DNA of 64,000 nt, taken from NCBI RefSeq assembly GCF_023100905.1, contig NZ_CP064686.1:6882001-6946000 (forward strand), in the 5' to 3' direction. Below, piece by piece: positions 16,501 through 24,225 of the stretch. Numbering within the stretch: position 1 is the stretch's first letter; every line of letters starts with the position of its first letter. Below the pieces are notes generated by a model, which worked only from the letters and a program-made list of their open reading frames with translations, had not been told where the DNA came from and did not search any database. The translations under genes and the position numbers were made by a program. This DNA comes from Bradyrhizobium sp. 4. GTDB lineage: Bacteria > Pseudomonadota > Alphaproteobacteria > Rhizobiales > Xanthobacteraceae.

Positions 16501-18277
16501 CGTCAACTCCGACATGATGCAGATCAAGATGGCGCAGGGCGCCAAGCCCGGCGAAGGCGGCCAATTGCCCGGCCACAAGGTCGACGCGACCATCGCCAAG
16601 GTCCGGCATTCGACGCCGGGCGTCGGCCTGATCTCGCCGCCGCCGCACCACGATATCTACTCGATCGAGGATCTGGCGCAGCTCATCTACGACCTCAAGA
16701 ACGTCAACCCGGATGGCGCAGTCTCGGTCAAGCTCGTCTCCGAGATCGGCGTCGGCACCGTGGCCGCGGGCGTCGCCAAAGCGCGCGCCGACCATGTCAC
16801 CATCGCGGGCTTCGAGGGCGGCACCGGCGCTTCGCCGCTGACCTCGATCAAGCACGCCGGCTCGCCGTGGGAGATCGGTCTCGCCGAAACCCACCAGACG
16901 CTGGTGCGCGAGCGGCTGCGCAGCCGCATCGTGGTGCAGGTCGACGGCGGCTTCCGCACCGGCCGTGACGTCGTGATCGGCGCGCTGCTCGGCGCCGACG
17001 AGTTCGGCTTCGCCACCGCGCCCTTGATCGCGGCCGGCTGCATCATGATGCGCAAGTGCCATCTCAACACCTGCCCGGTCGGCGTCGCGACCCAGGACCC
17101 CGTCCTGCGCAAGCGCTTCACCGGCCAGCCCGAGCATGTGATCAACTACTTCTTCTTCGTCGCCGAAGAGGTCCGCGAGATCATGGCCTCGCTCGGCTTC
17201 CGCAGCTTCAACGAGATGATCGGCCAGGTGCAGCTGCTTGACCAGACCAAGCTGGTCGCGCACTGGAAGGCCAAGGGCCTCGACTTCTCGAAACTGTTCG
17301 TCAAGCAGAAGGAAGAGAAGGGCCAGAAGATCTATCACTCCGAGCGCCAGAACCATCATCTGGAAGCGGTGCTCGATCGCACGCTGATCGAGCAGGCGAC
17401 GCCTGCGCTCGACCGCGGTGCGCCGGTGAAGATCGAGGCCAAGATCAACAGCACCAACCGCTCCGCGGGCGCGATGCTGTCGGGTGCGGTCGCCAAGATC
17501 TACGGCCATGCCGGCCTGCCGCATGAGACCATCCATGTCAGCCTCAAGGGCACCGCGGGCCAGGCCTTCGGCGCGTGGCTGGCGCAAGGCGTCACCTTCG
17601 AGCTCGAAGGCGAGGCCAACGACTATGTCGGCAAGGGCCTCTCGGGCGGCAAGATCATCGTCAAGCCGCCGGCCAACAGCGGCATCGTGCCGGAAGAGAG
17701 CATCATCGTCGGCAACACCGTGATGTACGGCGCCATTCAAGGCGAGTGCTACTTCCGCGGCATCGCCGGTGAGCGTTTTGCCGTGCGCAATTCCGGCGCC
17801 GTGGCGGTGGTCGAGGGCGCGGGCGACCATTGCTGCGAATACATGACCGGCGGCATCGTGGTCGTGCTCGGCAAGACCGGGCGCAACTTCGCGGCCGGCA
17901 TGTCCGGCGGCATCGCCTATGTGCTGGACGAGACCGGCGACTTCGACAGGCTGTGCAACATGGCGATGGTCGAGCTCGAGCCGGTGCTGTCGGAAGAGCT
18001 GATCAACGCCGGCACCTATCATCACTCCGGTGACCTCGAGGCGCACGGCCGGGTGGACGTGTTCAAGGACCTGCTCGCCTCCGACGTCGAGCGGCTCCAC
18101 GTCCTGATCACGCGCCATGCCAAGGCAACCGGCTCCAGGCGTGCCGCCGACATCCTGGCCAACTGGAAGGACTGGCTGCCGAAATTCCGCAAGGTGATGC
18201 CGGTCGAATACCGGCGCGCGCTGCGCGAAATGGCCGCCAACGCGGACGCCGAGCCGAAAATCGCGATCGGGGCCTGA
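13544..18277 (+). CDS. gltB: Glutamate synthase [NADPH] large subunit
   Basis: Alpha subunit of NADPH-GOGAT, which combines glutamine and 2-oxoglutarate into two glutamates for ammonium assimilation. The 1577-residue product shows all expected parts: a propeptide ending before Cys50 (KDSC/GVGF), the N-terminal nucleophile of the type II glutamine amidotransferase domain (about 50-450); a central linker domain; the FMN-binding synthase domain with the 3Fe-4S cysteines at 1166, 1172 and 1177 (CIMMRKCHLNTCPVG); and a C-terminal GXGXG beta-helix domain (SGGKIIVKPP, GERFAVRNSG). I chose ATG 13544, which has a good ribosome-binding site; the frame is open back to 13520. gltD follows after 144 bp that contain a repeat. 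Confidence 0.97.
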   Translation: MNGSQVERGNIVAEQLSATVASKTTDPIQEHNSRPPAVGLYDPSLEKDSCGVGFIANIKGQKSHEIVADALSILCNLEHRGAVGADPRAGDGAGILVQIPHAFFSRKAKELGFALPNPGEYAIGALFMPRDTAWRNVIKSIIAHQIKEEGLTLLGWRDVPTDNSSLGVTVKPTEPACMQVFIGRNGTAKTEDDFERRLYILRKSISQAIYQRRDRGLAGYYPCSMSCRTVIYKGMFLADQLGKYYPDLHEKDFESALALVHQRFSTNTFPAWSLAHPYRMIAHNGEINTLRGNVNWMAARQASVSSELYGKDINRLWPISYEGQSDTACFDNALEFLVQGGYSLPHAVMMMIPEAWAGNPLMDEKRRAFYEYHAALMEPWDGPAAIAFTDGRQIGATLDRNGLRPARYLVTKDDRIVMASEMGVLTIPEDQIITKWRLQPGKMLLVDLEQGRLIPDDEIKAELARSHPYTEWLERTQIVLEDLPKVPTTGVRSNLSLLDRQQAFGYSQEDITILMTPMASTGEEAAGSMGNDTPISALSAKAKPLFTYFKQNFAQVTNPPIDPIREELVMSLVSIIGPRPNLFDLQGLATTKRLEARQPILTDADLEKIRSISEVAESHFKSRTLDTTFHAGLGAAGMDQVLDELCARAESAVREGVNIIILSDRMVGTDRVPIPSLLACAAVHHHLIRTGLRTSVGLVVESGEPREVHHFACLAGYGAEAINPYLAFETIIAMKDRLPGSLDDYEIVKRYIKSIGKGLLKVMSKMGISTYQSYCGAQIFDAIGLKAEFVGKFFAGTHTRVEGVGLGEIAEEAVRRHADAFGDALVYKTSLDVGGEYAYRSRGEDHAWTAESVGLLQHAARGNSLERYRAFAKILNEQSERLLTLRGLFRIKNADEEKRKPIPLDQVEPAKDIVKRFATGAMSFGSISREAHTTLAIAMNRIGGKSNTGEGGEEADRFKPMPNGDSMRSAIKQVASGRFGVTTEYLVNSDMMQIKMAQGAKPGEGGQLPGHKVDATIAKVRHSTPGVGLISPPPHHDIYSIEDLAQLIYDLKNVNPDGAVSVKLVSEIGVGTVAAGVAKARADHVTIAGFEGGTGASPLTSIKHAGSPWEIGLAETHQTLVRERLRSRIVVQVDGGFRTGRDVVIGALLGADEFGFATAPLIAAGCIMMRKCHLNTCPVGVATQDPVLRKRFTGQPEHVINYFFFVAEEVREIMASLGFRSFNEMIGQVQLLDQTKLVAHWKAKGLDFSKLFVKQKEEKGQKIYHSERQNHHLEAVLDRTLIEQATPALDRGAPVKIEAKINSTNRSAGAMLSGAVAKIYGHAGLPHETIHVSLKGTAGQAFGAWLAQGVTFELEGEANDYVGKGLSGGKIIVKPPANSGIVPEESIIVGNTVMYGAIQGECYFRGIAGERFAVRNSGAVAVVEGAGDHCCEYMTGGIVVVLGKTGRNFAAGMSGGIAYVLDETGDFDRLCNMAMVELEPVLSEELINAGTYHHSGDLEAHGRVDVFKDLLASDVERLHVLITRHAKATGSRRAADILANWKDWLPKFRKVMPVEYRRALREMAANADAEPKIAIGA

Positions 18278-18288
18278 GCATCACACCC

Positions 18289-18374
18289 CGTCATTGCGAG
18301 CGTAGCGAAGCAATCCAGACTTCTCCTCTGATGCGGAATGGATTGCTTCGAAGCTCACGCTCCTCGCAATGACG
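18289..18374. repeat. Palindromic intergenic repeat, GTCATTGCGAGCG family, between gltB and gltD
   Basis: CGTCATTGCGAGCGTAGCGA at the left is mirrored by CTCCTCGCAATGACG at the right, with AAGCAATCC and GGATTGCTT as an inner pair. Two more copies occur at 23055-23141 and 24142-24220. Here it lies inside a two-gene unit and may form a processing or stability hairpin in the mRNA. Confidence 0.85.
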
Positions 18375-18421
18375 ACGAGAAAGAAACACAACGAATTTAA
18401 GCGGCAGGGACTTCGGGTTTA

Positions 18422-19873
18422 ATGGGCAAGATCACGGGTTTTCTCGAAATCGAACGGCATGACCGCAAGTACACCCCGGTCGCCGAGCGCGTGAAGCATT
18501 TCCACGAGTTCGTCGTTCCCCTCTCCGAGAAGGAAACGCGCGACCAGGCCGCGCGCTGCATGAACTGCGGCATCCCCTATTGCCACGGCACCGGCTCGGT
18601 CTCGCCCGGCACGCCCGGCTGCCCGGTCAACAACCAGATCCCGGACTGGAACGACCTCGTCTATCAGGGCAACTGGGAAGAAGCCTCGCGCAATCTGCAC
18701 TCGACCAATAATTTCCCGGAGTTCACGGGGCGTATCTGCCCGGCGCCGTGTGAAGCCTCCTGCACGCTCAACATCGACGACAACCCCGTCACCATCAAGA
18801 CCATCGAATGCGCGATCGTCGACCGCGCCTGGGATAATGGCTGGCTGAAGCCGGAAGTGGCGGCCGTGAAGACCGGCAAGAAGGTCGCGGTGATCGGCTC
18901 GGGTCCGGCCGGCATGGCCTGCGCGCAGCAGCTCGCGCGCGCCGGCCACGACGTGCATCTGTTCGAGAAGTTCGCCAAGGCCGGCGGCCTGCTCCGCTAT
19001 GGCATTCCCGACTTCAAGATGGAAAAGAACGTCATCGACCGCCGGGTCACGCAGATGGAAGGCGAAGGCGTCACCTTCCATTACAACAGCCATGTCGGCG
19101 TCGACGGCAATGTCGACCCGCGCGAGATGCTCAACGAGTACGACGCCGTGGCGCTGACCGGCGGCGCCGAAGCCCCGCGCGACCTGCCGATCCCCGGCCG
19201 CGACCTCGCAGGCATCCACTACGCCATGGACTTCCTGCCGCAGCAGAACCGCCGCGTGTCCGAGGAGCCGCTCGGCGGCGTCCAGGAGATTTTGGCCGGT
19301 GGCAAGCATGTGGTCGTCATCGGCGGCGGCGACACCGGATCCGACTGCATCGGCACCTCGCTGCGCCAGGGCGCGCTCTCCGTGACCCAGCTCGAGATCA
19401 TGCCCGCCCCGCCGGAGCACGAGAACAAGGGCCTCACCTGGCCGAACTGGCCGCTCAAGATGCGGACGTCCTCCAGCCAGGCCGAAGGCGCGGTCCGCGA
19501 ATTCGCCGTGCTGACGCAAAAGTTCACCGGCGACAACGGCCAAGTGAAGAAGCTGCACTGCGTCCGCGTTGACGACAAGTTCAAGCCGATCGCCGGCACC
19601 GAGTTCGAGCTCGACGCCGACCTCGTCCTGCTCGCGATGGGTTTCGTCCACCCGGTGCACGAGGGCCTGCTCAAGATGCTCTCGGTCGAGCTCGACCCCC
19701 GCGGCAACGTCAAGGCCAACACGCTCGACTACCAGACCTCGCGCCCGAACGTGTTCACGGCCGGCGACATGCGCCGCGGCCAATCGCTGGTGGTCTGGGC
19801 GATCCGCGAGGGCCGGCTGTGCGCCCGGTCGATCGATACGTTCCTGATGGGGAAGACGGATCTGCCGCGCTGA
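18422..19873 (+). CDS. gltD: Glutamate synthase [NADPH] small subunit
   Basis: Beta subunit of GOGAT; it takes electrons from NADPH through FAD to the large subunit. The 483-residue product has the N-terminal 4Fe-4S cysteines (Cys46, 49, 54 and 67, then 106, 110 and 114), an FAD-binding Rossmann motif VIGSGPAGMACA near residue 157 and an NADPH-binding motif VIGGGDTGSDC in the second half, ending with the usual NVFTAGDMRRGQSLVVWAI. Length and order match the family. It lies downstream of gltB in the same direction, separated by the palindromic repeat, so the two are probably co-transcribed. Confidence 0.97.
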   Translation: MGKITGFLEIERHDRKYTPVAERVKHFHEFVVPLSEKETRDQAARCMNCGIPYCHGTGSVSPGTPGCPVNNQIPDWNDLVYQGNWEEASRNLHSTNNFPEFTGRICPAPCEASCTLNIDDNPVTIKTIECAIVDRAWDNGWLKPEVAAVKTGKKVAVIGSGPAGMACAQQLARAGHDVHLFEKFAKAGGLLRYGIPDFKMEKNVIDRRVTQMEGEGVTFHYNSHVGVDGNVDPREMLNEYDAVALTGGAEAPRDLPIPGRDLAGIHYAMDFLPQQNRRVSEEPLGGVQEILAGGKHVVVIGGGDTGSDCIGTSLRQGALSVTQLEIMPAPPEHENKGLTWPNWPLKMRTSSSQAEGAVREFAVLTQKFTGDNGQVKKLHCVRVDDKFKPIAGTEFELDADLVLLAMGFVHPVHEGLLKMLSVELDPRGNVKANTLDYQTSRPNVFTAGDMRRGQSLVVWAIREGRLCARSIDTFLMGKTDLPR

Positions 19874-19907
19874 GCCGCCGCGGCTTAAGGCAGACAGACA
19901 ATCCGCT

Positions 19908-20033
19908 GTCGTCCTGGCGAAAGCCAGGACCCATACCGCGTGATCCCTCGATCGTGACCGATCGCAATACCAAACGACGAGTCTTCGCCAAACCACGCCC
20001 GTGGTAATGGGTCCTGGCTTTCGCCAGGACGAC
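19908..20033. repeat. Intergenic inverted repeat, GTCCTGGCGAAAGCCAGGAC family (second copy)
   Basis: GTCGTCCTGGCGAAAGCCAG near 19908 is mirrored by CTGGCTTTCGCCAGGACGAC ending at 20033, the same layout and length as the copy at 12144-12271. It lies between the convergent gltD and outer-membrane protein genes. Confidence 0.85.
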
Positions 20034-20076
20034 ACCTGAGGTTTGGCCTTATTGGGAGCCTACGGTCGGGTGCCCT

Positions 20077-21843
20077 CTAATTCTGCAGCCTCACCCCGAC
20101 CATCACCACCGTCCCCTGCGAGCTTGAGCCCGGCTGGTTCGAATCCAGGATGTCGTGGCGGAGCGTGCCCTTGATCCAGATGTTGCGATTGAGCTTGTAG
20201 ATCAGATTGCTTTCGAACGAGTAGGTCTTGTCGTTGCGATTCTGGCCCTGGTAGTCGTAGGTGCCGTAGGTGAACTTGCCCACTGCCGTAAGCCAGCGGC
20301 GGAAGTCGTGATCGACTTCGGCGGCGTAGGTGTGCACCAGCACGCCGGAGGAGCCGGGGATGGTGGTCTCGGCGATCTGCGTGTCGGTGGCGAATTTCAC
20401 CGTGGTCAGGCCGCTTGCATTCCAGATCAGCGAGCCCGAGGTCAGGAAGCCCGCGAGCTGGCTCAGGCGCGGATCGACATAGTTGCGCGCGGAATAGCCG
20501 ACCGAGACCTCGCCGGTGAGGATCCGCGAGAACTCGAAGGACGTGCCGACCTTGGCGTAGCCGCCGTTCGAATCGCGGAAGAAGCCATTGCGGTCGGCGG
20601 CCTGGTCGTGGACGCGTGTGTCGCCCTGGATCTCGACGAACGGCTTCAGGCCCGGCTTGAGATCGTAGGAGAAGCGCCCCACGCCGCCATATTGGTTGAA
20701 GTCGCGGTCATCGTTGCTGAAGGTGGAGCCGTCGGTGAGTTTCGAGTTGGTGTAGGCGGTGCGATCCGCGTTGGCGCCGGCCGCGACCTGGAAGCGGTTG
20801 AAGGTCTGGTCGAAGCCGACGGTCGTGCCATAGGTCGCGTAAACAGGATATTTCTGCAGACCGGCCTGCACGTTCGGGCTGCCGGGATTATCGGTGGCGA
20901 GCCGCAGGCGCAGTTGCGTGGTCAGCTTGAGATCGCGATTGACGTCGATGCGGCCGTCGACATGGCCGTTGAAGTCGGGGCGGTCCACCTCGACCGGCGA
21001 GGGCGAGGCAAAGCCGTCGATCGTCGCCGGCATGTTGTTGGTGTAGCCCGAGAACGAGCCGCGCAGATCCGCGACCAGCGCGTGGCGCTCCCAGTCGGAC
21101 GCCACGAGGAGATCGGGCGCGACCACATAAACCGGCGAGCCGACCGGCTTGCTCAGACGCGCCGGATTGGTGTCGTAGCCGGTGGAGAGCTCGAGCCCGC
21201 CCTTGATCAAGAAGCTGCCGGCATAGTCGCCGACCGCGCCGAATGCATCGTCATCGATCTTGAGGCGGCGGCGCAGCGGCTGGCCGGGCACGTTGCCGGC
21301 CATCGCCGGGGCGACCGGAGTCTTGTGCGCCGTCTCGGAGGGCGGCGGCGCGATGCGTGGCGGGCCGAGCGTTCGCTCCGGCGTCGCCGGCGGCACCGGC
21401 GAGCCGGGGCCGACCGGACGCTTCGGCTTCGCCTGTCCGGGATAAAACTTTGGCTGCTGTCGCTTGCGGTTGAGCGAGTCGTAGCCGGAAGCGCTGGCGC
21501 CATTGGCGGCGGGCAAGCCGTAGATCGGGACCTGACCGGTCGGGCTTTGGTTGGTCGGGTTTTGGCCCACGCGCGCCGGCGTCTGCTGGCGTTTGCGCAA
21601 ATCGGCGTTGGGATCGGGCAGTGTCGGCAGCGCATCCGACGGTGCCTGCGGCACGCCCGCGGTACGGCGCGTCGGCAGCGTGTCGGGCGAGGCGAAGCCA
21701 CCGCGGTTGGGACTGAACAGGTCTGGGGTGAGGCTCTGGGCGGCCACGGGGGCGCTTCCAAGGACCGTCAGCGCAAAGCACGGCAAAGCCGCGCGCAGGA
21801 AATGCGCGCGTTTGCTCCGGCTCGTGCCTGGAGACGACCCCAC
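20077..21843 (-). CDS. Outer-membrane beta-barrel protein with Pro-rich periplasmic linker
   Basis: Predicted outer-membrane barrel of 588 residues. A signal peptide ends near APVAAQ (about residue 35). Residues about 40-190 are a Pro/Arg-rich, low-complexity linker. From about residue 200 the pattern alternates as in transmembrane beta strands (LELSTGYDTNP, LVADLRGSFSGY, GEVSVGYSARNY) and the chain ends in a strand, VVMVGVRLQN. The start lies in a gap that is AT-rich for this region and shared with the divergent kpsF gene, whose product feeds lipopolysaccharide synthesis. A role in surface polysaccharide or envelope structure is therefore possible but not shown; no family function is recognised. 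Confidence 0.78.
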   Translation of the reverse strand: MGSSPGTSRSKRAHFLRAALPCFALTVLGSAPVAAQSLTPDLFSPNRGGFASPDTLPTRRTAGVPQAPSDALPTLPDPNADLRKRQQTPARVGQNPTNQSPTGQVPIYGLPAANGASASGYDSLNRKRQQPKFYPGQAKPKRPVGPGSPVPPATPERTLGPPRIAPPPSETAHKTPVAPAMAGNVPGQPLRRRLKIDDDAFGAVGDYAGSFLIKGGLELSTGYDTNPARLSKPVGSPVYVVAPDLLVASDWERHALVADLRGSFSGYTNNMPATIDGFASPSPVEVDRPDFNGHVDGRIDVNRDLKLTTQLRLRLATDNPGSPNVQAGLQKYPVYATYGTTVGFDQTFNRFQVAAGANADRTAYTNSKLTDGSTFSNDDRDFNQYGGVGRFSYDLKPGLKPFVEIQGDTRVHDQAADRNGFFRDSNGGYAKVGTSFEFSRILTGEVSVGYSARNYVDPRLSQLAGFLTSGSLIWNASGLTTVKFATDTQIAETTIPGSSGVLVHTYAAEVDHDFRRWLTAVGKFTYGTYDYQGQNRNDKTYSFESNLIYKLNRNIWIKGTLRHDILDSNQPGSSSQGTVVMVGVRLQN

Positions 21844-22034
21844 GATGGAAGAACTCCAACGAAATCAAATACTTTCGCGATTGTCCCCACCGATCGGCGG
21901 GAACCATCGTTAATGGAGTTAAAACAATTATGGTTAACGACCGGTTGAGGGTTGGGGCGCCCTCGTCGCCTCGAAGGTCGTGGCGTGCTAAGCAGGCGCC
22001 AACGGGCGAACGCCCCTCCTCCCTGGACCAGAAC

Positions 22035-23042
22035 ATGCCGAGTTCGAAACCGCTGATGACCCAATCATCCGGCCCCATTCCCGACAGCGTCGAATCCGCA
22101 CTCCGCACCCTGGAAACGGAGAGCGGCGGTATCAACGCGCTCGCCGCCGCCCTGCGCGGCCCGCTTGGCGCGAGCTTCGCCAAGGCGGTCGATCTGATCC
22201 GCAACGCAAAGGGCCGCGTCATCGTCACCGGGCTCGGCAAGTCGGGCCATATGGGTCGCAAGATCGCGGCAACGCTGGCCTCGACCGGCACGCCCGCCTT
22301 CTTCGTCCATGCCGCCGAAGCCGGTCATGGCGACCTCGGCATGATCACGCCCGACGATGTCATCATGGCGCTGTCCTGGTCCGGCGAGCAGCCGGAGATG
22401 AAGACGCTGGTGAACTATTCGGCACGGTTCGCCATTCCCATGATCGCGGTGACGTCGAACGCGGCGTCCTCGCTGGGACAAGCCGCCGACATCGTGATCG
22501 AGCTGCCGAAGGCGCGCGAGGCCTGCCCGCACAATCTGGCGCCGACCACCTCGACCCTGATGCAGGCCGCGATCGGCGATGCCATTGCGATCGCGCTGCT
22601 CGAAGGCCGCGGTTTCACCGCGCTGGAGTTCGCGCATTTCCACCCCGGCGGCAAGTTAGGGGCGATGCTGAAATTCGTCCGCGACTACATGCGCACCGGT
22701 GCGGAGATCCCGGTCAAGCCGCTCGGCACCAAGATGTCGGACGCGGTGATGGAGATGTCGGCCAAGGGTCTCGGCTGCGTCTGCATCGTCAACGATGCGG
22801 CAGAGGCCGTCGGCATCATCACTGACGGCGATCTACGCCGCCAGATGCGGCCGGACCTGCTGGCGGCGTCGGTCGACGACATCATGACCAGGCAGCCAAA
22901 GACCGTGCCGCCCTCGATGCTCGCCACCGAGATGATCGAGGTGCTGAACACCCGCAAGATCACGACGCTGGTCGTGACCGAGGCGGACAAGGTGGTGGGC
23001 ATCGTGCACCTGCACGATCTGCTGCGGGCGGGCGTGGCGTAG
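22035..23042 (+). CDS. kpsF: Arabinose-5-phosphate isomerase, KpsF/GutQ family
   Basis: Interconverts ribulose 5-phosphate and arabinose 5-phosphate, the first step to KDO for lipopolysaccharide. The roughly 335-residue product has an N-terminal SIS sugar-isomerase domain (VIVTGLGKSGHMGRKIAATL, WSGEQPEM, the catalytic His in EFAHFHPGG) and two C-terminal CBS repeats (CVCIVNDAAEAVGIITDGDL and TTLVVTEADKVVGIVHLHDL). The start is uncertain: ATG 22035 and ATG 22056 both have weak ribosome-binding sites, and the frame runs to 21930. A gene divergent from an outer-membrane protein fits an envelope role. Confidence 0.92.
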   Translation: MPSSKPLMTQSSGPIPDSVESALRTLETESGGINALAAALRGPLGASFAKAVDLIRNAKGRVIVTGLGKSGHMGRKIAATLASTGTPAFFVHAAEAGHGDLGMITPDDVIMALSWSGEQPEMKTLVNYSARFAIPMIAVTSNAASSLGQAADIVIELPKAREACPHNLAPTTSTLMQAAIGDAIAIALLEGRGFTALEFAHFHPGGKLGAMLKFVRDYMRTGAEIPVKPLGTKMSDAVMEMSAKGLGCVCIVNDAAEAVGIITDGDLRRQMRPDLLAASVDDIMTRQPKTVPPSMLATEMIEVLNTRKITTLVVTEADKVVGIVHLHDLLRAGVA

Positions 23043-23054
23043 GGGGCCACTCAC

Positions 23055-23141
23055 CGTCATTGCGAGCGCAGCGAAGCAATCCAGACTGCCTCCACGGAAA
23101 GACTCTGGATTGCTTCGTCGCAAGAGCTTCTCGCAATGACG
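23055..23141. repeat. Palindromic intergenic repeat, GTCATTGCGAGCG family (second copy)
   Basis: CGTCATTGCGAGCGCAGCGA is mirrored by TCTCGCAATGACG, with GCAATCCAGA and TCTGGATTGC as an inner pair. It fills the gap between convergent kpsF and the CMD-family gene. Confidence 0.85.
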
Positions 23142-23145
23142 GCGG

Positions 23146-23703
23146 TTAGAGCAACGCCGGGAATCTTGCCGCCGTGTCCTCCAGCGGCAGCCGCAGCCCG
23201 TTCGCCAGATACGACACCGTGCGGTAGAAGCCGCACAGCAGCATGATCTCCAGGATCTGCGCCTCGTCGTAATGCGTCGACAGCGCGGCGAACTCGGCGT
23301 CGTCAAAGGTCGCGCGGTGATGCAGCGCGTCGACGGCGGCGATCAGCGCCTGCTCGGCCGGGGACCAGCACGGCGACCTCGCATCGCCCCGCACGGTGGC
23401 GTGCACTTCCTCCTCGGTGAGTTTCGCTGGCCCGGCAAAGACCGCGACGTGCACGCCCCATTCATATTCGCATTGGTTCAGCGCGCAGGTGCGGTCGATC
23501 ACGATCTCGCGCTGGTGCAACGACAGCGGGCCGGGATCAAGCAGGCCGCCGGCGCGAAACTTGTCCCAGGCGCGGGTATGGCCCGCCATCATCCGGAACA
23601 GCAGCAGCGGCGGCGCACCTCGCATGATGCGGTCGAACTGCGCCTGGATCTCCGGGGGATAAGGCGGGGTCAGCGGGGCAATGCGTGGTGTGGCCTGGGA
23701 CAT
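23146..23703 (-). CDS. Carboxymuconolactone decarboxylase (CMD/AhpD-like) family protein
   Basis: Cytoplasmic all-helical protein of 185 residues related to the CMD/AhpD family, whose members include decarboxylases and peroxidase-linked disulfide reductases. The core helix ALNQCEYEWGVHVA (about 74-87) matches the family active-site helix with Cys, Glu and His; only one Cys of a possible CXXC pair is present, so an AhpD-type dithiol mechanism is unlikely. It is divergent from an HxlR-type regulator across a 72-bp gap filled with an operator-like array, so it is probably the regulator's target. Confidence 0.83.
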   Translation of the reverse strand: MSQATPRIAPLTPPYPPEIQAQFDRIMRGAPPLLLFRMMAGHTRAWDKFRAGGLLDPGPLSLHQREIVIDRTCALNQCEYEWGVHVAVFAGPAKLTEEEVHATVRGDARSPCWSPAEQALIAAVDALHHRATFDDAEFAALSTHYDEAQILEIMLLCGFYRTVSYLANGLRLPLEDTAARFPALL

Positions 23704-23717
23704 CGGCCGCCTCTCTT

Positions 23718-23756
23718 GCTACATTTACTGTAGCATAACGCTACACTATCTGTAGC
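23718..23756. promoter_or_regulatory. Periodic operator array between the CMD and HxlR genes
   Basis: Four 6-bp half-sites alternate in orientation with exact 5-bp spacers: GCTACA 23718-23723, TGTAGC 23729-23734, GCTACA 23740-23745 and TGTAGC 23751-23756. The period is therefore 11 bp, one DNA turn, and three overlapping palindromes result. The array occupies the centre of the divergent 72-bp gap, 15 bp from one start and 19 bp from the other. Confidence 0.8.
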
Positions 23757-23775
23757 ATTGCGCAAGAGGGCGGCG

Positions 23776-24114
23776 ATGGCGAAACAGACCACTTCGAGAT
23801 CGCGCGGCGTCCGTGGCTCGCGCACCGGGCGGCCGGTCATGGTGCTGCTCGACCTCCTGGGACGACGCTGGAGCCTGCGAATCCTGTGGGAGCTGCGCGA
23901 CGCCCCCCTCACCTCGCGCGCATTGCGAGCGGCCTGCGACGAGGCCTCGCCGACGGTGCTGCAGGCGCGGCTGGACGATTTGCGCGAGGCCGGGTTCGTG
24001 GAACTGGGCGAAGCTGGCGGTTACGGGCTGACGGCGCTGGGGCGGGAATTGTGCGAGACGTTCATGCCGCTGCATAGGTTTGCGGAGCGGTGGCGAAGCA
24101 AGAGCGGCGCGTAA
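23776..24114 (+). CDS. HxlR-type winged helix-turn-helix regulator
   Basis: DNA-binding regulator of 112 residues from ATG 23776 (a TTG start 18 bp upstream is less likely). The GRRWSLRILWELRDAPL segment and the following SRALRAACDEASPTVLQARL recognition region match the HxlR wing-helix fold, ending ELCETFMPLHRFAERW. It lacks the Cys near the N-terminus used by redox-sensing HxlR members such as HypR or QorR, so a small-molecule ligand is more likely. It faces the CMD-family gene across the periodic operator and probably represses both. Confidence 0.85.
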   Translation: MAKQTTSRSRGVRGSRTGRPVMVLLDLLGRRWSLRILWELRDAPLTSRALRAACDEASPTVLQARLDDLREAGFVELGEAGGYGLTALGRELCETFMPLHRFAERWRSKSGA

Positions 24115-24141
24115 GTCTGGCGATGCCGTCCCGACAAGCTT

Positions 24142-24220
24142 GTCATTGCGAGCGCAGCGAAGCAATCGAGACTGTCGCCGCGGAAAGATTCTGGATTGCT
24201 TCGCTTCGCTCGTAATGACG
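24142..24220. repeat. Palindromic intergenic repeat, GTCATTGCGAGCG family (third copy)
   Basis: GTCATTGCGAGCGCAGCGAA is mirrored by TTCGCTTCGCTCGTAATGAC. It lies between the convergent HxlR and nfeD-type genes. Confidence 0.85.
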
Positions 24221-24225
24221 GCGAC

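Noticed and set aside
14450..18118. A 1222-codon open frame on the minus strand opposite gltB
   Set aside because: It is the antisense of a strongly conserved gltB; its product is rich in Asp/Arg/His with no family features. GC-rich third positions keep such frames open.
20135..20160. GGTTCGAATCC, resembling a tRNA T-loop
   Set aside because: It lies inside the outer-membrane protein gene and no acceptor stem, D-loop or anticodon arm can be folded around it.
20155..21948. 597-codon plus-strand frame opposite the outer-membrane barrel gene
   Set aside because: Arg/Ala/Gly-rich product without domains; the minus strand has a signal peptide, barrel strands and a proper end.
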